64,000 nucleotides of DNA. It comes from Defluviitaleaceae bacterium (GTDB taxonomy: Bacteria; Bacillota; Clostridia; Lachnospirales; WQUN01). The stretch's first letter is position 1. The number at the start of each line of letters is the position of its first letter. The stretch is taken from NCBI GenBank assembly GCA_009779835.1, contig WRBD01000008.1, positions 17,151 to 81,150 on the forward strand, read 5' to 3'. Shown piece after piece: positions 18,980 through 28,692 of the stretch. The translations under genes were made by a program, and so were the position numbers. The notes below the pieces were generated by a model. It saw only the letters and a list, made by a program, of their open reading frames with translations, was not told the origin of the DNA and did not search any database.

Positions 18980-19887
18980 TCGATGATTCCCCTTATCTCG
19001 TTAATATTTTTTATGTCGTTATTTTCCATATACGCAATGATACCGTCAAGCATTTCTATTGTGGCGCGCGGATTTGAGAAATTTGCCGTTCCCACGGAAA
19101 CCGCCGTTGCGCCCGCCATAATAAACTCGATTGCATCTTCCCAAGTTGCCGCACCGCCTGTCCCGATTATCGGAAGGCTCACGGCTTTCGCAACCTGATA
19201 AACCATTCGTACCGCAACAGGCTTTATTGCCGGTCCCGACAACCCGCCGACTTTATTCCCAAGTATCGGCTTTTTTTTATGAATATCAATTTTCATACCA
19301 AGCAAAGTGTTGATTAAGCAAAGACCGTCCGCGCCGCCCGCTTCCGCGCCTTTTGCGATTGAAACAATGTCAGTTACGTTCGGGCTAAGTTTTACGATAA
19401 CGGGGGTTTTGCCTGCGTGTTTTTTTACGGCGCGGGTGACTTCTTCCGCCGATTTGCGTTCGGTTCCGAAAGACATTCCACCGGCTTTTATGTTAGGGCA
19501 AGAAATGTTCAGCTCAAAAAAATCTATTGCAGCATTTGAAAAATCCTGAGTTACCGCGATGTAATCTTCTATTGTGCGCCCGCACAGGTTTACAATAATT
19601 TTTGTATCGAAATTTTTCAGGAAGGGTAAATCTTTTTCGATAAAATCTTTCGCGCCGGGGTTTTGCAAACCCACCGCGTTAAGCATTCCGCCGTGGGTTT
19701 CGGCAATTCGCGGTGGAGGGTTGCCCTGCCACGGCTCGTGAGAAACACCCTTTACCGTTATTGCGCCCAGTCGGTTCAGGTCAATAAATTGCGCGTATTC
19801 CTTGCCGCTTCCGAATGTTCCCGACGCAGTAACAATCGGGTTTTTTAATTCGACTCCCGCTATGTTTACGGATAATTTTCTACTCAT
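18976..19887 (-). CDS. pyrD: Dihydroorotate dehydrogenase B, catalytic subunit
   Basis: This 303-residue FMN-binding barrel oxidises dihydroorotate to orotate. The class 1B active-site cysteine lies in ELNISCPNI. Glycine-rich FMN phosphate-binding segments (PIIGTGGAATWEDA, AGATAVSVGTA) are present, and the N-terminal LSVNIAGVELKNPI opening is typical. Class 1B enzymes pass electrons to NAD through PyrK, which is encoded immediately upstream with an eight-base overlap. Confidence 0.96.
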   Translation of the reverse strand: MSRKLSVNIAGVELKNPIVTASGTFGSGKEYAQFIDLNRLGAITVKGVSHEPWQGNPPPRIAETHGGMLNAVGLQNPGAKDFIEKDLPFLKNFDTKIIVNLCGRTIEDYIAVTQDFSNAAIDFFELNISCPNIKAGGMSFGTERKSAEEVTRAVKKHAGKTPVIVKLSPNVTDIVSIAKGAEAGGADGLCLINTLLGMKIDIHKKKPILGNKVGGLSGPAIKPVAVRMVYQVAKAVSLPIIGTGGAATWEDAIEFIMAGATAVSVGTANFSNPRATIEMLDGIIAYMENNDIKNINEIRGIIE

Positions 19888-20638
19888 TCCAATTCACCTC
19901 ATTTGCGGAAAATACCGGGCCTTCCGTACAAATACGGACGTAGCTCTCCCCTACCCTAACAACACAACCGACGCAAGTGCCAAGCCCGCAAGCCATGCGT
20001 TCTTCCATGCATACTTGACACGGAATTTCGGTGGCTTGTGAAAACTCCGCCAGCGCACGAAGAAGCGGCAATGGCCCGCAAGCGAAAATTTCATCGTATT
20101 TTTCGTTGCTTGATTGGAGAATCTCCGTTATAAACCCGCGATGCCCAACGCTTCCGTCTTCTGTTGCGATAAAAACATTTTCTGCAACGGTTTGAAATCT
20201 TTCCGCTAAAATAGGCGCGGTACGAAAACCGAGATAAGCATTAACTTTCATGCCGTTTGCCACAAGGGTTTTCGCAAGCAAAAAAAGCGGCGGCACACCA
20301 ATTCCGCCGCCAACCAACGCCACGCGTTGTCCTGTTTCAATTTTAAAACCGTTACCAAGCGGCCCCAATATCTTCAAACACTGTCCGGGAAGCATTTCAG
20401 ACATTACCTTAGTGCCTTTTCCTACGACTTGGTAAACAATTTCAAGCGTGTTTGAATCAATATCACAAATGCTAATAGGGCGCGGCAAAAGCATCTCGCC
20501 TTTTTCCAAATAAACCATTACAAATTGCCCTGCGCGTGCGTTTTTTAAATCGCCCATGCGTATTTTCATTGAAAAAATTTCCCGGGAAATGCTTTTATTC
20601 TCAATAATCTCTGCATGTTCAAAAAAAAATTCCTTCAT
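19880..20638 (-). CDS. pyrK: Dihydroorotate dehydrogenase B, electron transfer subunit
   Basis: PyrK carries FAD and a [2Fe-2S] cluster and links PyrD to NAD+. The 252 residues comprise a ferredoxin-reductase-like FAD domain (RPISICDID), an NAD-binding region (VALVGGGIGVPPL) and a C-terminal cluster motif with cysteines in MACGLGTCVGCVVRV plus a later RICTEGP. The start overlaps the pyrF stop by one base (TAATG). Confidence 0.95.
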   Translation of the reverse strand: MKEFFFEHAEIIENKSISREIFSMKIRMGDLKNARAGQFVMVYLEKGEMLLPRPISICDIDSNTLEIVYQVVGKGTKVMSEMLPGQCLKILGPLGNGFKIETGQRVALVGGGIGVPPLFLLAKTLVANGMKVNAYLGFRTAPILAERFQTVAENVFIATEDGSVGHRGFITEILQSSNEKYDEIFACGPLPLLRALAEFSQATEIPCQVCMEERMACGLGTCVGCVVRVGESYVRICTEGPVFSANEVNWNE

Positions 20639-21561
20639 TACATATACGCCTCCAAATCAGCTTTCATATCAAGAACGGCTTCTCTTGCGGCAAGTGCAAA
20701 TTCTTTTTCGTTTGTTGCAAATTTTCCCGAAGCATACGCTCCTGTTATTCCACGTGAACTGTTTACAATCATGCCGTATTTTTCGCCGTTCCACAAGCCT
20801 TTTAAATCTTTGCCACTGCCGCCCTGCGCACCATAACCCGGCACAAGAAAAAATGTATGCGGCATAATTTTACGAAGCTGAACAGCTTCATCCGGGTGAG
20901 TGGCACCAACCACCGCGCCAATCGCGCTATAACCCATCTCGCCGATAAGAGGTTCGCCCCATTTACTCACAAGTTCGCCAACGTGCGCGTAAATCGGCTT
21001 TCCGTCATTTGTCAGAACATCTTGAATGTCACGGCTGCTTGTGTTTGAAGTTTTCACAAGAACGAACAACCCCTTGTCAAACTCACGGCAATCCGCCAAA
21101 TAAGGTTCGATATTATCAAACCCCATATATGGGCTTAGCGTAATAAAATTCGCGGTTGCCCTGTCTTGAATTTCGCCCGCGATATTCAGCTGCCCGATAT
21201 GCGCCGTCGAATACGCTTCCGCTGTACTGGCAATATCGCTGCGCTTCACGTCGCCGATTACAAAAAGCCGTTTGCTTTGCGCGTATTCAATTGTGCGCGT
21301 GTAAGCGTCCAGCCCAGCCGCGCCGTACATTTCATACATGGCTATTTGGGGCTTAACGGCAGGCACGATGTCATGAATTTTATCAATAATCCCCTTATTA
21401 AAAACATAAAAAATTTCCGCAACAGCTTGCGGCGTCCGCCCCATCTCTGCGAAAATTGTTTCCTTTATATATTCGGGAATTTGCCCAAGCCGTGGGTCCA
21501 ACCCTACAACTATCGGTGCGCGTGTTTCTTGGATTTTTTTAATCAGACTGTCGGTTAGCAT
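20638..21561 (-). CDS. pyrF: Orotidine 5'-phosphate decarboxylase
   Basis: PyrF decarboxylates OMP to UMP. I place the start at ATG 21561, behind GGGAGAA, giving 307 residues (MLTDSLIKK); an upstream in-frame codon at 21615 would lie well inside pyrC. The longer length and the catalytic segment VIGDVKRSDIASTA mark the subfamily of about 270-310 residues found in many Clostridia and Actinobacteria. FLVPGYGAQGG forms the phosphate-binding loop. The N-terminus overlaps the pyrC stop by seven bases. Confidence 0.95.
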   Translation of the reverse strand: MLTDSLIKKIQETRAPIVVGLDPRLGQIPEYIKETIFAEMGRTPQAVAEIFYVFNKGIIDKIHDIVPAVKPQIAMYEMYGAAGLDAYTRTIEYAQSKRLFVIGDVKRSDIASTAEAYSTAHIGQLNIAGEIQDRATANFITLSPYMGFDNIEPYLADCREFDKGLFVLVKTSNTSSRDIQDVLTNDGKPIYAHVGELVSKWGEPLIGEMGYSAIGAVVGATHPDEAVQLRKIMPHTFFLVPGYGAQGGSGKDLKGLWNGEKYGMIVNSSRGITGAYASGKFATNEKEFALAAREAVLDMKADLEAYM

Positions 21562-22760
21562 ATTGATTCTCCCTTGTATATAATTTGCCCTGCAAAAATG
21601 GTGTAAACAATGCACCCGGTTACTTTGCGCCCATGGAATGGTGTGTTTCTGCTTAGGCTTTCAAATTTATTTTTGTCAATTATGTGGTTTGCAGAGGGGT
21701 CAATTATTGTGATATCCGCGACTGTGCCCGGGCTCAAATGTCCCAAGTTTAAATTAAGAATTTCAGCGGGATTCACAGTGAATTTTTCTATTAATTGTAA
21801 CGGAGAAAGAACACCCGTACATATTAGCTCTGAAATGGCAAGCGGAATGGCGGTTTCAAGACCTATTATTCCGTTGGCGGTGTTTTCATAGCTACGATTT
21901 TTGTCGTCTTCATGATGAGGGGCGTGGTCGGTTGCGATTGTTGAAATTATGCCGTCTTTAAGCGCGGCGATTATTGCAGTGCGGTCGGCATGTTTTCGTA
22001 GCGGCGGCGACATTTTAAAATTCGGGTCATAAGTGGGGTTGTCTTCGTCCGTTAACGTGAAATGGTGCGGTGCCGCTTCAGCCGTGACTTCTTGCCCCGA
22101 TTCTTGCGCGGCACGGATTAATTCCACGCCCCTCGCTGTGCTTACATGGCATATATGAAGCTTCGTGTCCGTTTCTTTCGCAAGAGCGATATCGCGCGCA
22201 ATTATTTCTTCTTCCGGTTCGCAGTGTGCCAGAACAGGCAAGTCAAGCTCTTTTGCAAGCTTCATCGCGGCAACAAAAATTGCGGGTTCTTTAACGGTTT
22301 TTCCGTCGTCGCTTACTGCGCAAACTCCCGCTTGTTTCATTTTTTTCATTTCAGATAGCTCTTCGCCCAAAAGCCCTTTTGTAATGCTTCCGATTGGCAC
22401 TACACGAACCGTACCGTCTTTTTTCGCCGTCTCATTGATATATTCAACTCTTTCCGCGCTGTCGGTAACGGGCGAAGTATTCGGCATACAACACACCGTT
22501 GTAAATCCGCCCGCGGCAGCGGCGCGCGTGCCTGTTTTTACTGTCTCTTTGTGCAACTCCCCGGGATCGCGCAAATGAACATGTATATCAATCAAGCCGG
22601 GCGTAACCCAAAACCCCGACGCGTCGATTATTTTTTTCGCGTTATCGTTGCATGACGAAGTTACGGAAATAATTTTCCCATTCTCGATTAAAACATCCAT
22701 TAGCGCGTCAATTCCGTTTGCGGGGTCAATTACGCGCCCGTTTTTTATTAAAGTTTTCAT
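21555..22760 (-). CDS. pyrC: Dihydroorotase
   Basis: This 401-residue class I dihydroorotase closes carbamoyl aspartate to dihydroorotate using a binuclear zinc site. Metal ligands are visible in DIHVHLRDPG, LAHCEPEE, KLHICHVSTARG and the catalytic-base region IATDHAPHH. It is the first gene of pyrC-F-K-D-E. No Shine-Dalgarno sequence precedes the ATG. The likely -10 hexamer lies only six bases upstream, so the mRNA may be leaderless. I see no PyrR attenuator in the 88-base upstream gap. Confidence 0.96.
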   Translation of the reverse strand: MKTLIKNGRVIDPANGIDALMDVLIENGKIISVTSSCNDNAKKIIDASGFWVTPGLIDIHVHLRDPGELHKETVKTGTRAAAAGGFTTVCCMPNTSPVTDSAERVEYINETAKKDGTVRVVPIGSITKGLLGEELSEMKKMKQAGVCAVSDDGKTVKEPAIFVAAMKLAKELDLPVLAHCEPEEEIIARDIALAKETDTKLHICHVSTARGVELIRAAQESGQEVTAEAAPHHFTLTDEDNPTYDPNFKMSPPLRKHADRTAIIAALKDGIISTIATDHAPHHEDDKNRSYENTANGIIGLETAIPLAISELICTGVLSPLQLIEKFTVNPAEILNLNLGHLSPGTVADITIIDPSANHIIDKNKFESLSRNTPFHGRKVTGCIVYTIFAGQIIYKGESIC

Positions 22761-22766
22761 ATAATT

Positions 22767-22795
22767 ATTCTAGCACCACGAACCTTTAATTGCAA
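22767..22795 (-). promoter_or_regulatory. Putative pyrC promoter (leaderless)
   Basis: On the minus strand, TTGCAA (22795-22790) is followed after 17 bases by TAGAAT (22772-22767) with an extended -10 TGC. The predicted transcription start falls on or within a base or two of the pyrC ATG at 22760. The -35 hexamer is self-complementary and is shared with the divergent promoter. Confidence 0.6.
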
Positions 22796-22818
22796 TTCGA
22801 TGTCTGCATTGCTATAAT
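22790..22818 (+). promoter_or_regulatory. Putative promoter of the WG-repeat gene
   Basis: TTGCAA (22790-22795), a 17-base spacer and TATAAT (22813-22818) with an extended TGC form a near-consensus sigma-A promoter 30 bases before the start codon. Its -35 hexamer is the same TTGCAA used by the divergent pyrC promoter. Confidence 0.75.
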
Positions 22819-22848
22819 TCAAAAAATTTTTTAGTTTGGGGGAGTTTT

Positions 22849-24270
22849 ATGTTTTGCACACATTGCGGTCTCGAATTTGATATAGAAGCGGCGGCATTTT
22901 GTCCGGAATGCGGAAATAAATTTGACGAAGAACCGGAAATGGAACCCGTTAAACCGAAAGGAAATAAAAAATCAAAAATGTATGCGGTAATCGGAGGCGG
23001 CGGTTTGCTTGCAATAATTATCGCCGTGATTGCGTTAATTGCACTTATCCCGCACAACCCGCCATATGAAGTCATTGAACCGGGCGAATATGAATGGATT
23101 GCATACTGGCACGACGGTCACTTTATGATTATGGATAGCAGAGGACGCTGGAGCATTCAAGATTCCCGCGGGAATGAGATTGTTCCGTTCGGCAAATATG
23201 AAAACGCCCAAGACTTTACCGACGACTACATTCTCGCACATGACAACGGGATATACATCGTTTTGGACAAGAGCGGTAGCGAAGTTGCTACGTTTGATAA
23301 ATTCGATTCGATGGAATTCGTTTCGCCCACAAGATTTATTGTAAGGCAGGGCAGTCGTCACGGCGTTGTAGACCGACGCGGCAATGAAATTATTGCGCCG
23401 GGAAGATATACGCGCATACAATCACCGGACAGTGGAACATGGTATGTAGTAAATGACGGCAACCGCGTAGGGCTATTGGACAGCCGCGGCAGAGAGATTG
23501 TTTCGCCCGGCATATTTGATGATTTCATACAAGCCCCAAATAACAGGTTTGTTGCAACACTTGGCGACCGGGACAATATGCGCGCTGCCGTTTTAGACAA
23601 TCGCGGGCGCGAAATTATTTCCCTCGGCACATATAATGAAATCGTGCCTGTTGAAAACAGTAATTTCTTTATCGCAAGAGACGGCGAAACTTGGGGCGTA
23701 ATCGACCACCGTGATAACACGGTCATTCGTTTTGACAGACACGAAATCCTTGAGGCGGGCAACACGGGATTTATTATAACGGACAGCAGAGGGCGCAGAA
23801 GTGTTTTGAATAGCAGCGGCAACGAACTTATTCCGCCCGAAAGGTTTGATGTAATATTGTACGAAGGCGGCGGGCTTTTTAAAGTGCATCACGATGGAGA
23901 CTCGGGCATTGTTAATTATCGCTGCGAAGAAATTGTACCGGTCGGAAGATATGATTCGGTTGAATACGCCGGCAACAACAGATTCATTATTGCAATGGGC
24001 GATTCGTGGGATTTAAGCGTGGGCGTTATAGACCATCGCGGCGAAATGATTATTCCTTTAGACAGATACGATGAAATCGTACTCTTTCCCTTTTTCTTTG
24101 GGGATAACGGCTTTTTAATCAGAAACGACAATCGTGTAGGGTTTCTTGGCCTTAACGGGCAAGAAATAATCCCTATGGGCAGATATGACCAAATTCACGG
24201 TGTTTATAATAATTTGGCAATTGTAACGAAAGATGGCAACATCGGCGTAATTAATGCGAGACGGATATAA
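22849..24270 (+). CDS. Zinc-ribbon, membrane-anchored WG-repeat protein
   Basis: The 473-residue protein starts with a zinc ribbon (CTHC near residue 3 and CPEC near residue 22), then a basic linker, one membrane helix (about 44-68) and an exterior region. That region is built almost wholly of about ten WG-type repeats of roughly 40 residues (recurring patterns such as VVDRRGNEIIAPGRY and LLDSRGREIVSPG). These repeats form beta-propeller-like or solenoid surfaces, and their ligands are generally unknown. GGGGGAG precedes the ATG. A hairpin follows the stop. The zinc-ribbon-plus-anchor layout matches the kinase at 7711, but no functional tie is visible. Function is unknown. Confidence 0.8.
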   Translation: MFCTHCGLEFDIEAAAFCPECGNKFDEEPEMEPVKPKGNKKSKMYAVIGGGGLLAIIIAVIALIALIPHNPPYEVIEPGEYEWIAYWHDGHFMIMDSRGRWSIQDSRGNEIVPFGKYENAQDFTDDYILAHDNGIYIVLDKSGSEVATFDKFDSMEFVSPTRFIVRQGSRHGVVDRRGNEIIAPGRYTRIQSPDSGTWYVVNDGNRVGLLDSRGREIVSPGIFDDFIQAPNNRFVATLGDRDNMRAAVLDNRGREIISLGTYNEIVPVENSNFFIARDGETWGVIDHRDNTVIRFDRHEILEAGNTGFIITDSRGRRSVLNSSGNELIPPERFDVILYEGGGLFKVHHDGDSGIVNYRCEEIVPVGRYDSVEYAGNNRFIIAMGDSWDLSVGVIDHRGEMIIPLDRYDEIVLFPFFFGDNGFLIRNDNRVGFLGLNGQEIIPMGRYDQIHGVYNNLAIVTKDGNIGVINARRI

Positions 24271-24284
24271 TAGTATGTATAAAA

Positions 24285-24307
24285 CAAGGCGGGGAAGCCC
24301 CGCCTTG
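24285..24307. terminator. Hairpin terminator, stronger on the minus strand
   Basis: A perfect 10-bp stem CAAGGCGGGG / CCCCGCCTTG has a 3-base loop AAG. On the minus strand it is followed by TTTTAT, a usable U-tract. On the plus strand the following bases (CGTCGTTATTT) are a poor U-tract. It may end both the WG-repeat transcript and a now-decayed minus-strand gene. Confidence 0.7.
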
Positions 24308-24336
24308 CGTCGTTATTTACCTGTTGCTGTATAAAT

Positions 24337-24399
24337 TTACTGTTGAATTCCGCCTTGGCTACTGCCACCTCCGCCGGAACTTCTAATGCCACAGAAAAT
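24337..24399 (-). pseudogene. Possible C-terminal remnant of a lost minus-strand gene
   Basis: Between stops at 24400-24402 and 24337-24339, the minus strand reads IFCGIRSSGGGGSSQGGIQQ. A Gly/Ser/Gln tail like this is typical of real C-termini. It runs into the hairpin at 24285-24307, whose better U-tract is on this strand. No start codon or upstream coding sequence remains. The evidence is compositional only. Confidence 0.25.
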
Positions 24400-24476
24400 T
24401 TAATTTCTTGATTTCTTCGCGCAAACCTATATAATATTCTCTTGTACATAAACAATTTGGGCAGCGGAGGGGAAAA

Positions 24477-27400
24477 ATGAATGCATTGAAAAAAATAATA
24501 TGCATCGTGTTTTTATTCCTAATTTTTTCCGGTTGTCAAGATTTCCAAAATTTTCACGAACATCATGATGCGGCGGCATTTACATGGTTTCAGGATATTC
24601 CCGGTGTAACGGCTGAAGAAATTCAAGCAATAGAGGCCTTACGGGAAGAATATGATTATTTTGTTTACAGTGTTTTGCCGTCTACGGTTGCGTTTTATGA
24701 CAGCAATGGCGAGATAAGAGGTTGGTCGGCACTTTTTTGCGAGTGGATGACCCAACTGTTTGATATTCCATTTGTACCTACCTTTGTTGCATGGGAAGAT
24801 TTCTTGACAACGCTTGAAAGTTTTGAGGCAGACTTCACCGGCGCAATGACCGCCACGGAGGAACGCCGTCAAACGTACCTTATGACAGACGCTATTTCAA
24901 GGAGTGTTGTCCAGTATTTTAGGCTACCGAACAGGGTTTCGCTGGATGATATAAAAAAGACACGCCTGCCGAGGTATGCGTTTATTGAAGGAACAAATAC
25001 GATAAATCAAGTTAGTGAAAGTCTTGCACCGGATTCATTCGTACTTGTAACAGTGCGAAATTTTGAAGAAGCTTACGACGCACTTGTAAGCGGCAGCGCA
25101 GACGCGTTTTTTAATAATGCTACGGCGGCGGCGTCTTTTGACGCATATGGCACTGTTGTCTCAAGGGATTTTTTTCCGTTAATATACAGCCCTGTTTCGC
25201 TATCAACGCAAAACCCCTCGCTTGAACCAATTATCAGCGTTGTACAAAAGGCGTTGGATAACGGCGCGCTTCGCCATTTTAACGAACAGTACAATCAAGG
25301 ACACCAGGAATATCTCAGAACAATGCTAAATAATCAATTTACCGAAGAAGAGCGTGAATTTATTCGCAGTAATCCTTTCGTGCCGATTCTTGCGCGGCGG
25401 AATAATTATCCATTCAGCTTTTACAATAATCATGAAAAAGAATGGCAAGGGATTGCTTTTGATATTTTGGACGAAATAGAGTCGCTGACCGGTTTGACGT
25501 TCAGAGTGGCACATCATCCGGATACGGCGTTTTCTGTTTTACACGACAGGCTTGTGAGAGGCGAAGCTCCACTTATTACCGAACTTACTTATATGCCGGG
25601 CGATGAAGCATATTTTATATGGTCAAGCGTTCCGTTTGCCGCAGACCGCTACACACTTATTTCACGCATGGAATTTCCCAATATAAGTGTACACGATATA
25701 GAATATTTAAGAGTAGGCATAGTTGAAAATACCGCAAATGAAATACTGTTTCGCAAATGGTTTCCCAAACATGAAAAGATTATAACATTTGAAAATAATT
25801 TGGATAAATTCAACGCCTTGTCGCGGGGCGAGATTGATGTAGCGGCGGCAAACCAAAGCCAGCTCCTGTTAATGACACATTATCATGAACAAGTAGGCTA
25901 CAAGCTGAACCTTGTTTTAAATTACGACCTAATACCCACGTTTGGGTTCAACAAAAATGCAACGGAGCTTCATTCTATTTTCGAGAAAGCACTTTTTCTT
26001 ATAGACATAGAACCCATATCCGAACGTTGGCTACTGCGGGTTTTCGATTATCGAACCAGAATATCGGAAGCTCAAAGGCCGTGGATTTTAGGTGCGGCAG
26101 CGTTGCTTTTTTGTGTGCTTGTTCTTTTATTAGTTATGCTTATCATAAGCCGCATTACCAATAAAAGAGCAAAACGGCTTGTTGAAGAACGCACGAGCAA
26201 GCTGGAAGCGCAGACATCTTTGCTTACTACGCTGATTGACCACATTCCCGCGTGTGTTTTCACAAAGGATTTGAAATCAAATTATACGATGTGCAATAAA
26301 TATATGCTGGAATACTTTGGGATTACCGAAAGTGACATTCTGGAAAAAGATGATTATGAAGCACTCGGAATACCTTCTTATTTAACCGAACGGTTCAAAG
26401 AGGTAGACCGTACCGTAATCAGAGAACGCCAAATTTCTATTGTTGAAAGCCTTGTGCCGTCTATGAGGGGAACAGATAATTATTATCAAGTTTCGCGTGT
26501 ACCATTAATTCAAAACGGAGAAGCGGTCGGAATTTTGGGAATAGTTATCGACACAACGGCACGAAAAGATTGGGAACTTGCAAAAGAAGCGGAATATGAA
26601 TACGCAACTAAATTAAGTGCATCACTGGCGAAAATAACAAATCATCCGATTGTTTTTGCAGATAAGTTTTTAGCCGCTGTAAAAGTTATTCTAAAAGAAG
26701 GATGCCTTGCGTTAGGAATTCATCATGTTGTGCTGTGGCAAATTTCGGACGACAGAATGGCTCTTAAAAACATTGCACGATATAACATTCACACAGAAGA
26801 CTATGCCACGGTAGAGGATTATAGTTTGCATGACCACCCGATTTTTTTGCATAAACTTACAACATCGAGACTGCTTGTAATGAACAGCATAGAAGATATT
26901 TTACGTCACTCCGAAGTAAACGAGGAATATCACGCAGAATTATGCGCGCTTCTTGAAGCTCCGATACGAATTGAGGGTGAATTGTACGGACTGCTCGGCT
27001 TTGAGCAGGAAGCATGCGAAAGATATCCAAAAGGCCGGGAGTGGACGCTGGAAGAGCGTCATTATGCGTCGTCGCTGGCGGATTTGACAGCGATTGTAAT
27101 TTCCAATTCCGAGCGGCGCAATGCGTTAAACGATGCGGAAGCCGCAAACCGTTCAAAGTCTGAATTCCTTGCAAATATGAGCCACGAAATCCGCACGCCA
27201 ATGAATAGCATCGTAGGTTTTTCCGAACTTGCTATGTACGATGATATTTCACCGCGCACACGAGATTATCTAAGCAAAATTTGTGAAAACTCCGAGTGGC
27301 TGCTTCAAATCATCAACGACATATTGGATATTTCAAAAATTGAATCGGGTAAAATGAAACTTGAAGAAATTCCGTTTGATTTACAGCAACTCTTAAATAG

Positions 27401-28655
27401 TTGCCGCACAATGATTATGCCTAAGGTAATCGACAAAAATCTTACGCTGCATTTTTATGCCGAACCGTCTGTGGGAAGAATGCCTGTCGGCGACCCGACA
27501 CGATTGCGTCAGGTATTTGTAAATCTTTTATCCAATGCCGTGAAATTTACAAACTCGGGAATAATCAAGCTGATTGCCGTTATAAGAAAACAAACAGAAA
27601 AAACAGTTACAATGCAGTTTGAAATAAAAGACAGCGGAATCGGCATGACCGGCGAGCAAATAAAGAGAATTTTTGACCCGTTTATACAAGCGGAAAGCGG
27701 CACAACGCGCAAATACGGCGGCACGGGGTTGGGGCTGTCCATCACGAAAAATATAATTGAATCTATGGGTGGAAATCTTGTGGTCGAAAGTATACCCGGC
27801 ATCGGAAGCAAGTTCAGTTTCGAGCTGACATTTAATACAATCGACACAAACAAGGCGGAAGTACGCAGCAATAAAGCTGTGTTCAGCGAATTGGAGAAGC
27901 CTGCGTTCGAGGGTGAAATTCTTTTATGTGAAGACAACGCAATGAATCAGCAGGTAATCTGTGAACATCTTGGCAGAGTCGGGCTTAAACCCGTTATTGC
28001 CGAAAACGGTAAAATCGGCTTGACGATGGTAGAAAACCGCATAAACAAAGGCGAGAAACCCTTCGATTTAATTTTTATGGATATTCATATGCCGGTTATG
28101 GACGGCTTGGAAGCCGCTGATAAAATATTGAAACTAAAAACAGGCTCGCCTATTGTCGCGCTTACCGCGAACATCATGGCACATGACAGAGAGCTTTATA
28201 AAGCGACAGGTATGACGGATTTTCTTGGCAAGCCGTTTACGTCGCAAGAGTTGTGGCATTGCCTGATGAAATATTTTGAACCTGTGAAATGGCAGAATCA
28301 AAACGAAAACCAAAGCGCGAAAGAAGAAAACGAGCTTCGCGGTAAATTAATCAAGAGCTTTATCAAAAACAATAAAAATAAAGCCGCGGAAATTTCCGAA
28401 GCAATAAAAGCGAGTGACATAAAACTTGCACACCGTTTGGCGCACACACTTCGGGGAAATGCCGCGCAGCTAAACAAAACGATTTTACAGAAAGCCGCCG
28501 AAAAATTAGAGCGCGACCTCAAAGCCGGAAATGTGATTATAACGCCGGCGCAGCTTGAAGCACTTGAAATTGAATTAAACGCGGTAATCATGGAACTTAC
28601 CCAACATGCAACAAAATTTGATTCATTCGATTTTGAACCGATAAGGAAGCATTAA
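24477..28655 (+). CDS. Hybrid histidine kinase, EvgS/BvgS-like, with two solute-binding sensor domains, PAS, GAF, receiver and Hpt
   Basis: This is a 1392-residue sensor kinase. The N-terminus is a lipoprotein-like signal (lipobox IFSGC). Two family 3 solute-binding-like domains follow (about 55-270 and 290-525), then a membrane helix (about 537-560), PAS (about 580-690), GAF (about 705-870), HisKA with the phosphoacceptor His in SHEIRTP (about 903), and HATPase with NLLSNAVKFT, DSGIGM and GGTGLGLS. The receiver has its Asp in IFMDIHMPVMDG (about 1201), and the C-terminal Hpt has AHRLAHTLRGNA. It should sense a small solute outside and run a four-step phosphorelay. No DNA-binding regulator is adjacent, so the output partner is elsewhere. 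GGAGGGG precedes the ATG. Confidence 0.92.
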   Translation: MNALKKIICIVFLFLIFSGCQDFQNFHEHHDAAAFTWFQDIPGVTAEEIQAIEALREEYDYFVYSVLPSTVAFYDSNGEIRGWSALFCEWMTQLFDIPFVPTFVAWEDFLTTLESFEADFTGAMTATEERRQTYLMTDAISRSVVQYFRLPNRVSLDDIKKTRLPRYAFIEGTNTINQVSESLAPDSFVLVTVRNFEEAYDALVSGSADAFFNNATAAASFDAYGTVVSRDFFPLIYSPVSLSTQNPSLEPIISVVQKALDNGALRHFNEQYNQGHQEYLRTMLNNQFTEEEREFIRSNPFVPILARRNNYPFSFYNNHEKEWQGIAFDILDEIESLTGLTFRVAHHPDTAFSVLHDRLVRGEAPLITELTYMPGDEAYFIWSSVPFAADRYTLISRMEFPNISVHDIEYLRVGIVENTANEILFRKWFPKHEKIITFENNLDKFNALSRGEIDVAAANQSQLLLMTHYHEQVGYKLNLVLNYDLIPTFGFNKNATELHSIFEKALFLIDIEPISERWLLRVFDYRTRISEAQRPWILGAAALLFCVLVLLLVMLIISRITNKRAKRLVEERTSKLEAQTSLLTTLIDHIPACVFTKDLKSNYTMCNKYMLEYFGITESDILEKDDYEALGIPSYLTERFKEVDRTVIRERQISIVESLVPSMRGTDNYYQVSRVPLIQNGEAVGILGIVIDTTARKDWELAKEAEYEYATKLSASLAKITNHPIVFADKFLAAVKVILKEGCLALGIHHVVLWQISDDRMALKNIARYNIHTEDYATVEDYSLHDHPIFLHKLTTSRLLVMNSIEDILRHSEVNEEYHAELCALLEAPIRIEGELYGLLGFEQEACERYPKGREWTLEERHYASSLADLTAIVISNSERRNALNDAEAANRSKSEFLANMSHEIRTPMNSIVGFSELAMYDDISPRTRDYLSKICENSEWLLQIINDILDISKIESGKMKLEEIPFDLQQLLNSCRTMIMPKVIDKNLTLHFYAEPSVGRMPVGDPTRLRQVFVNLLSNAVKFTNSGIIKLIAVIRKQTEKTVTMQFEIKDSGIGMTGEQIKRIFDPFIQAESGTTRKYGGTGLGLSITKNIIESMGGNLVVESIPGIGSKFSFELTFNTIDTNKAEVRSNKAVFSELEKPAFEGEILLCEDNAMNQQVICEHLGRVGLKPVIAENGKIGLTMVENRINKGEKPFDLIFMDIHMPVMDGLEAADKILKLKTGSPIVALTANIMAHDRELYKATGMTDFLGKPFTSQELWHCLMKYFEPVKWQNQNENQSAKEENELRGKLIKSFIKNNKNKAAEISEAIKASDIKLAHRLAHTLRGNAAQLNKTILQKAAEKLERDLKAGNVIITPAQLEALEIELNAVIMELTQHATKFDSFDFEPIRKH

Positions 28656-28692
28656 CGGCATTACAAATACTCCAAAACCGGGACGTGAGCTT

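Noticed and set aside
22761..22848. PyrR-type attenuator or uracil-responsive leader before pyrC
   Set aside because: The space is filled by the two promoters and the predicted transcript starts at or next to the ATG, leaving no leader to fold.
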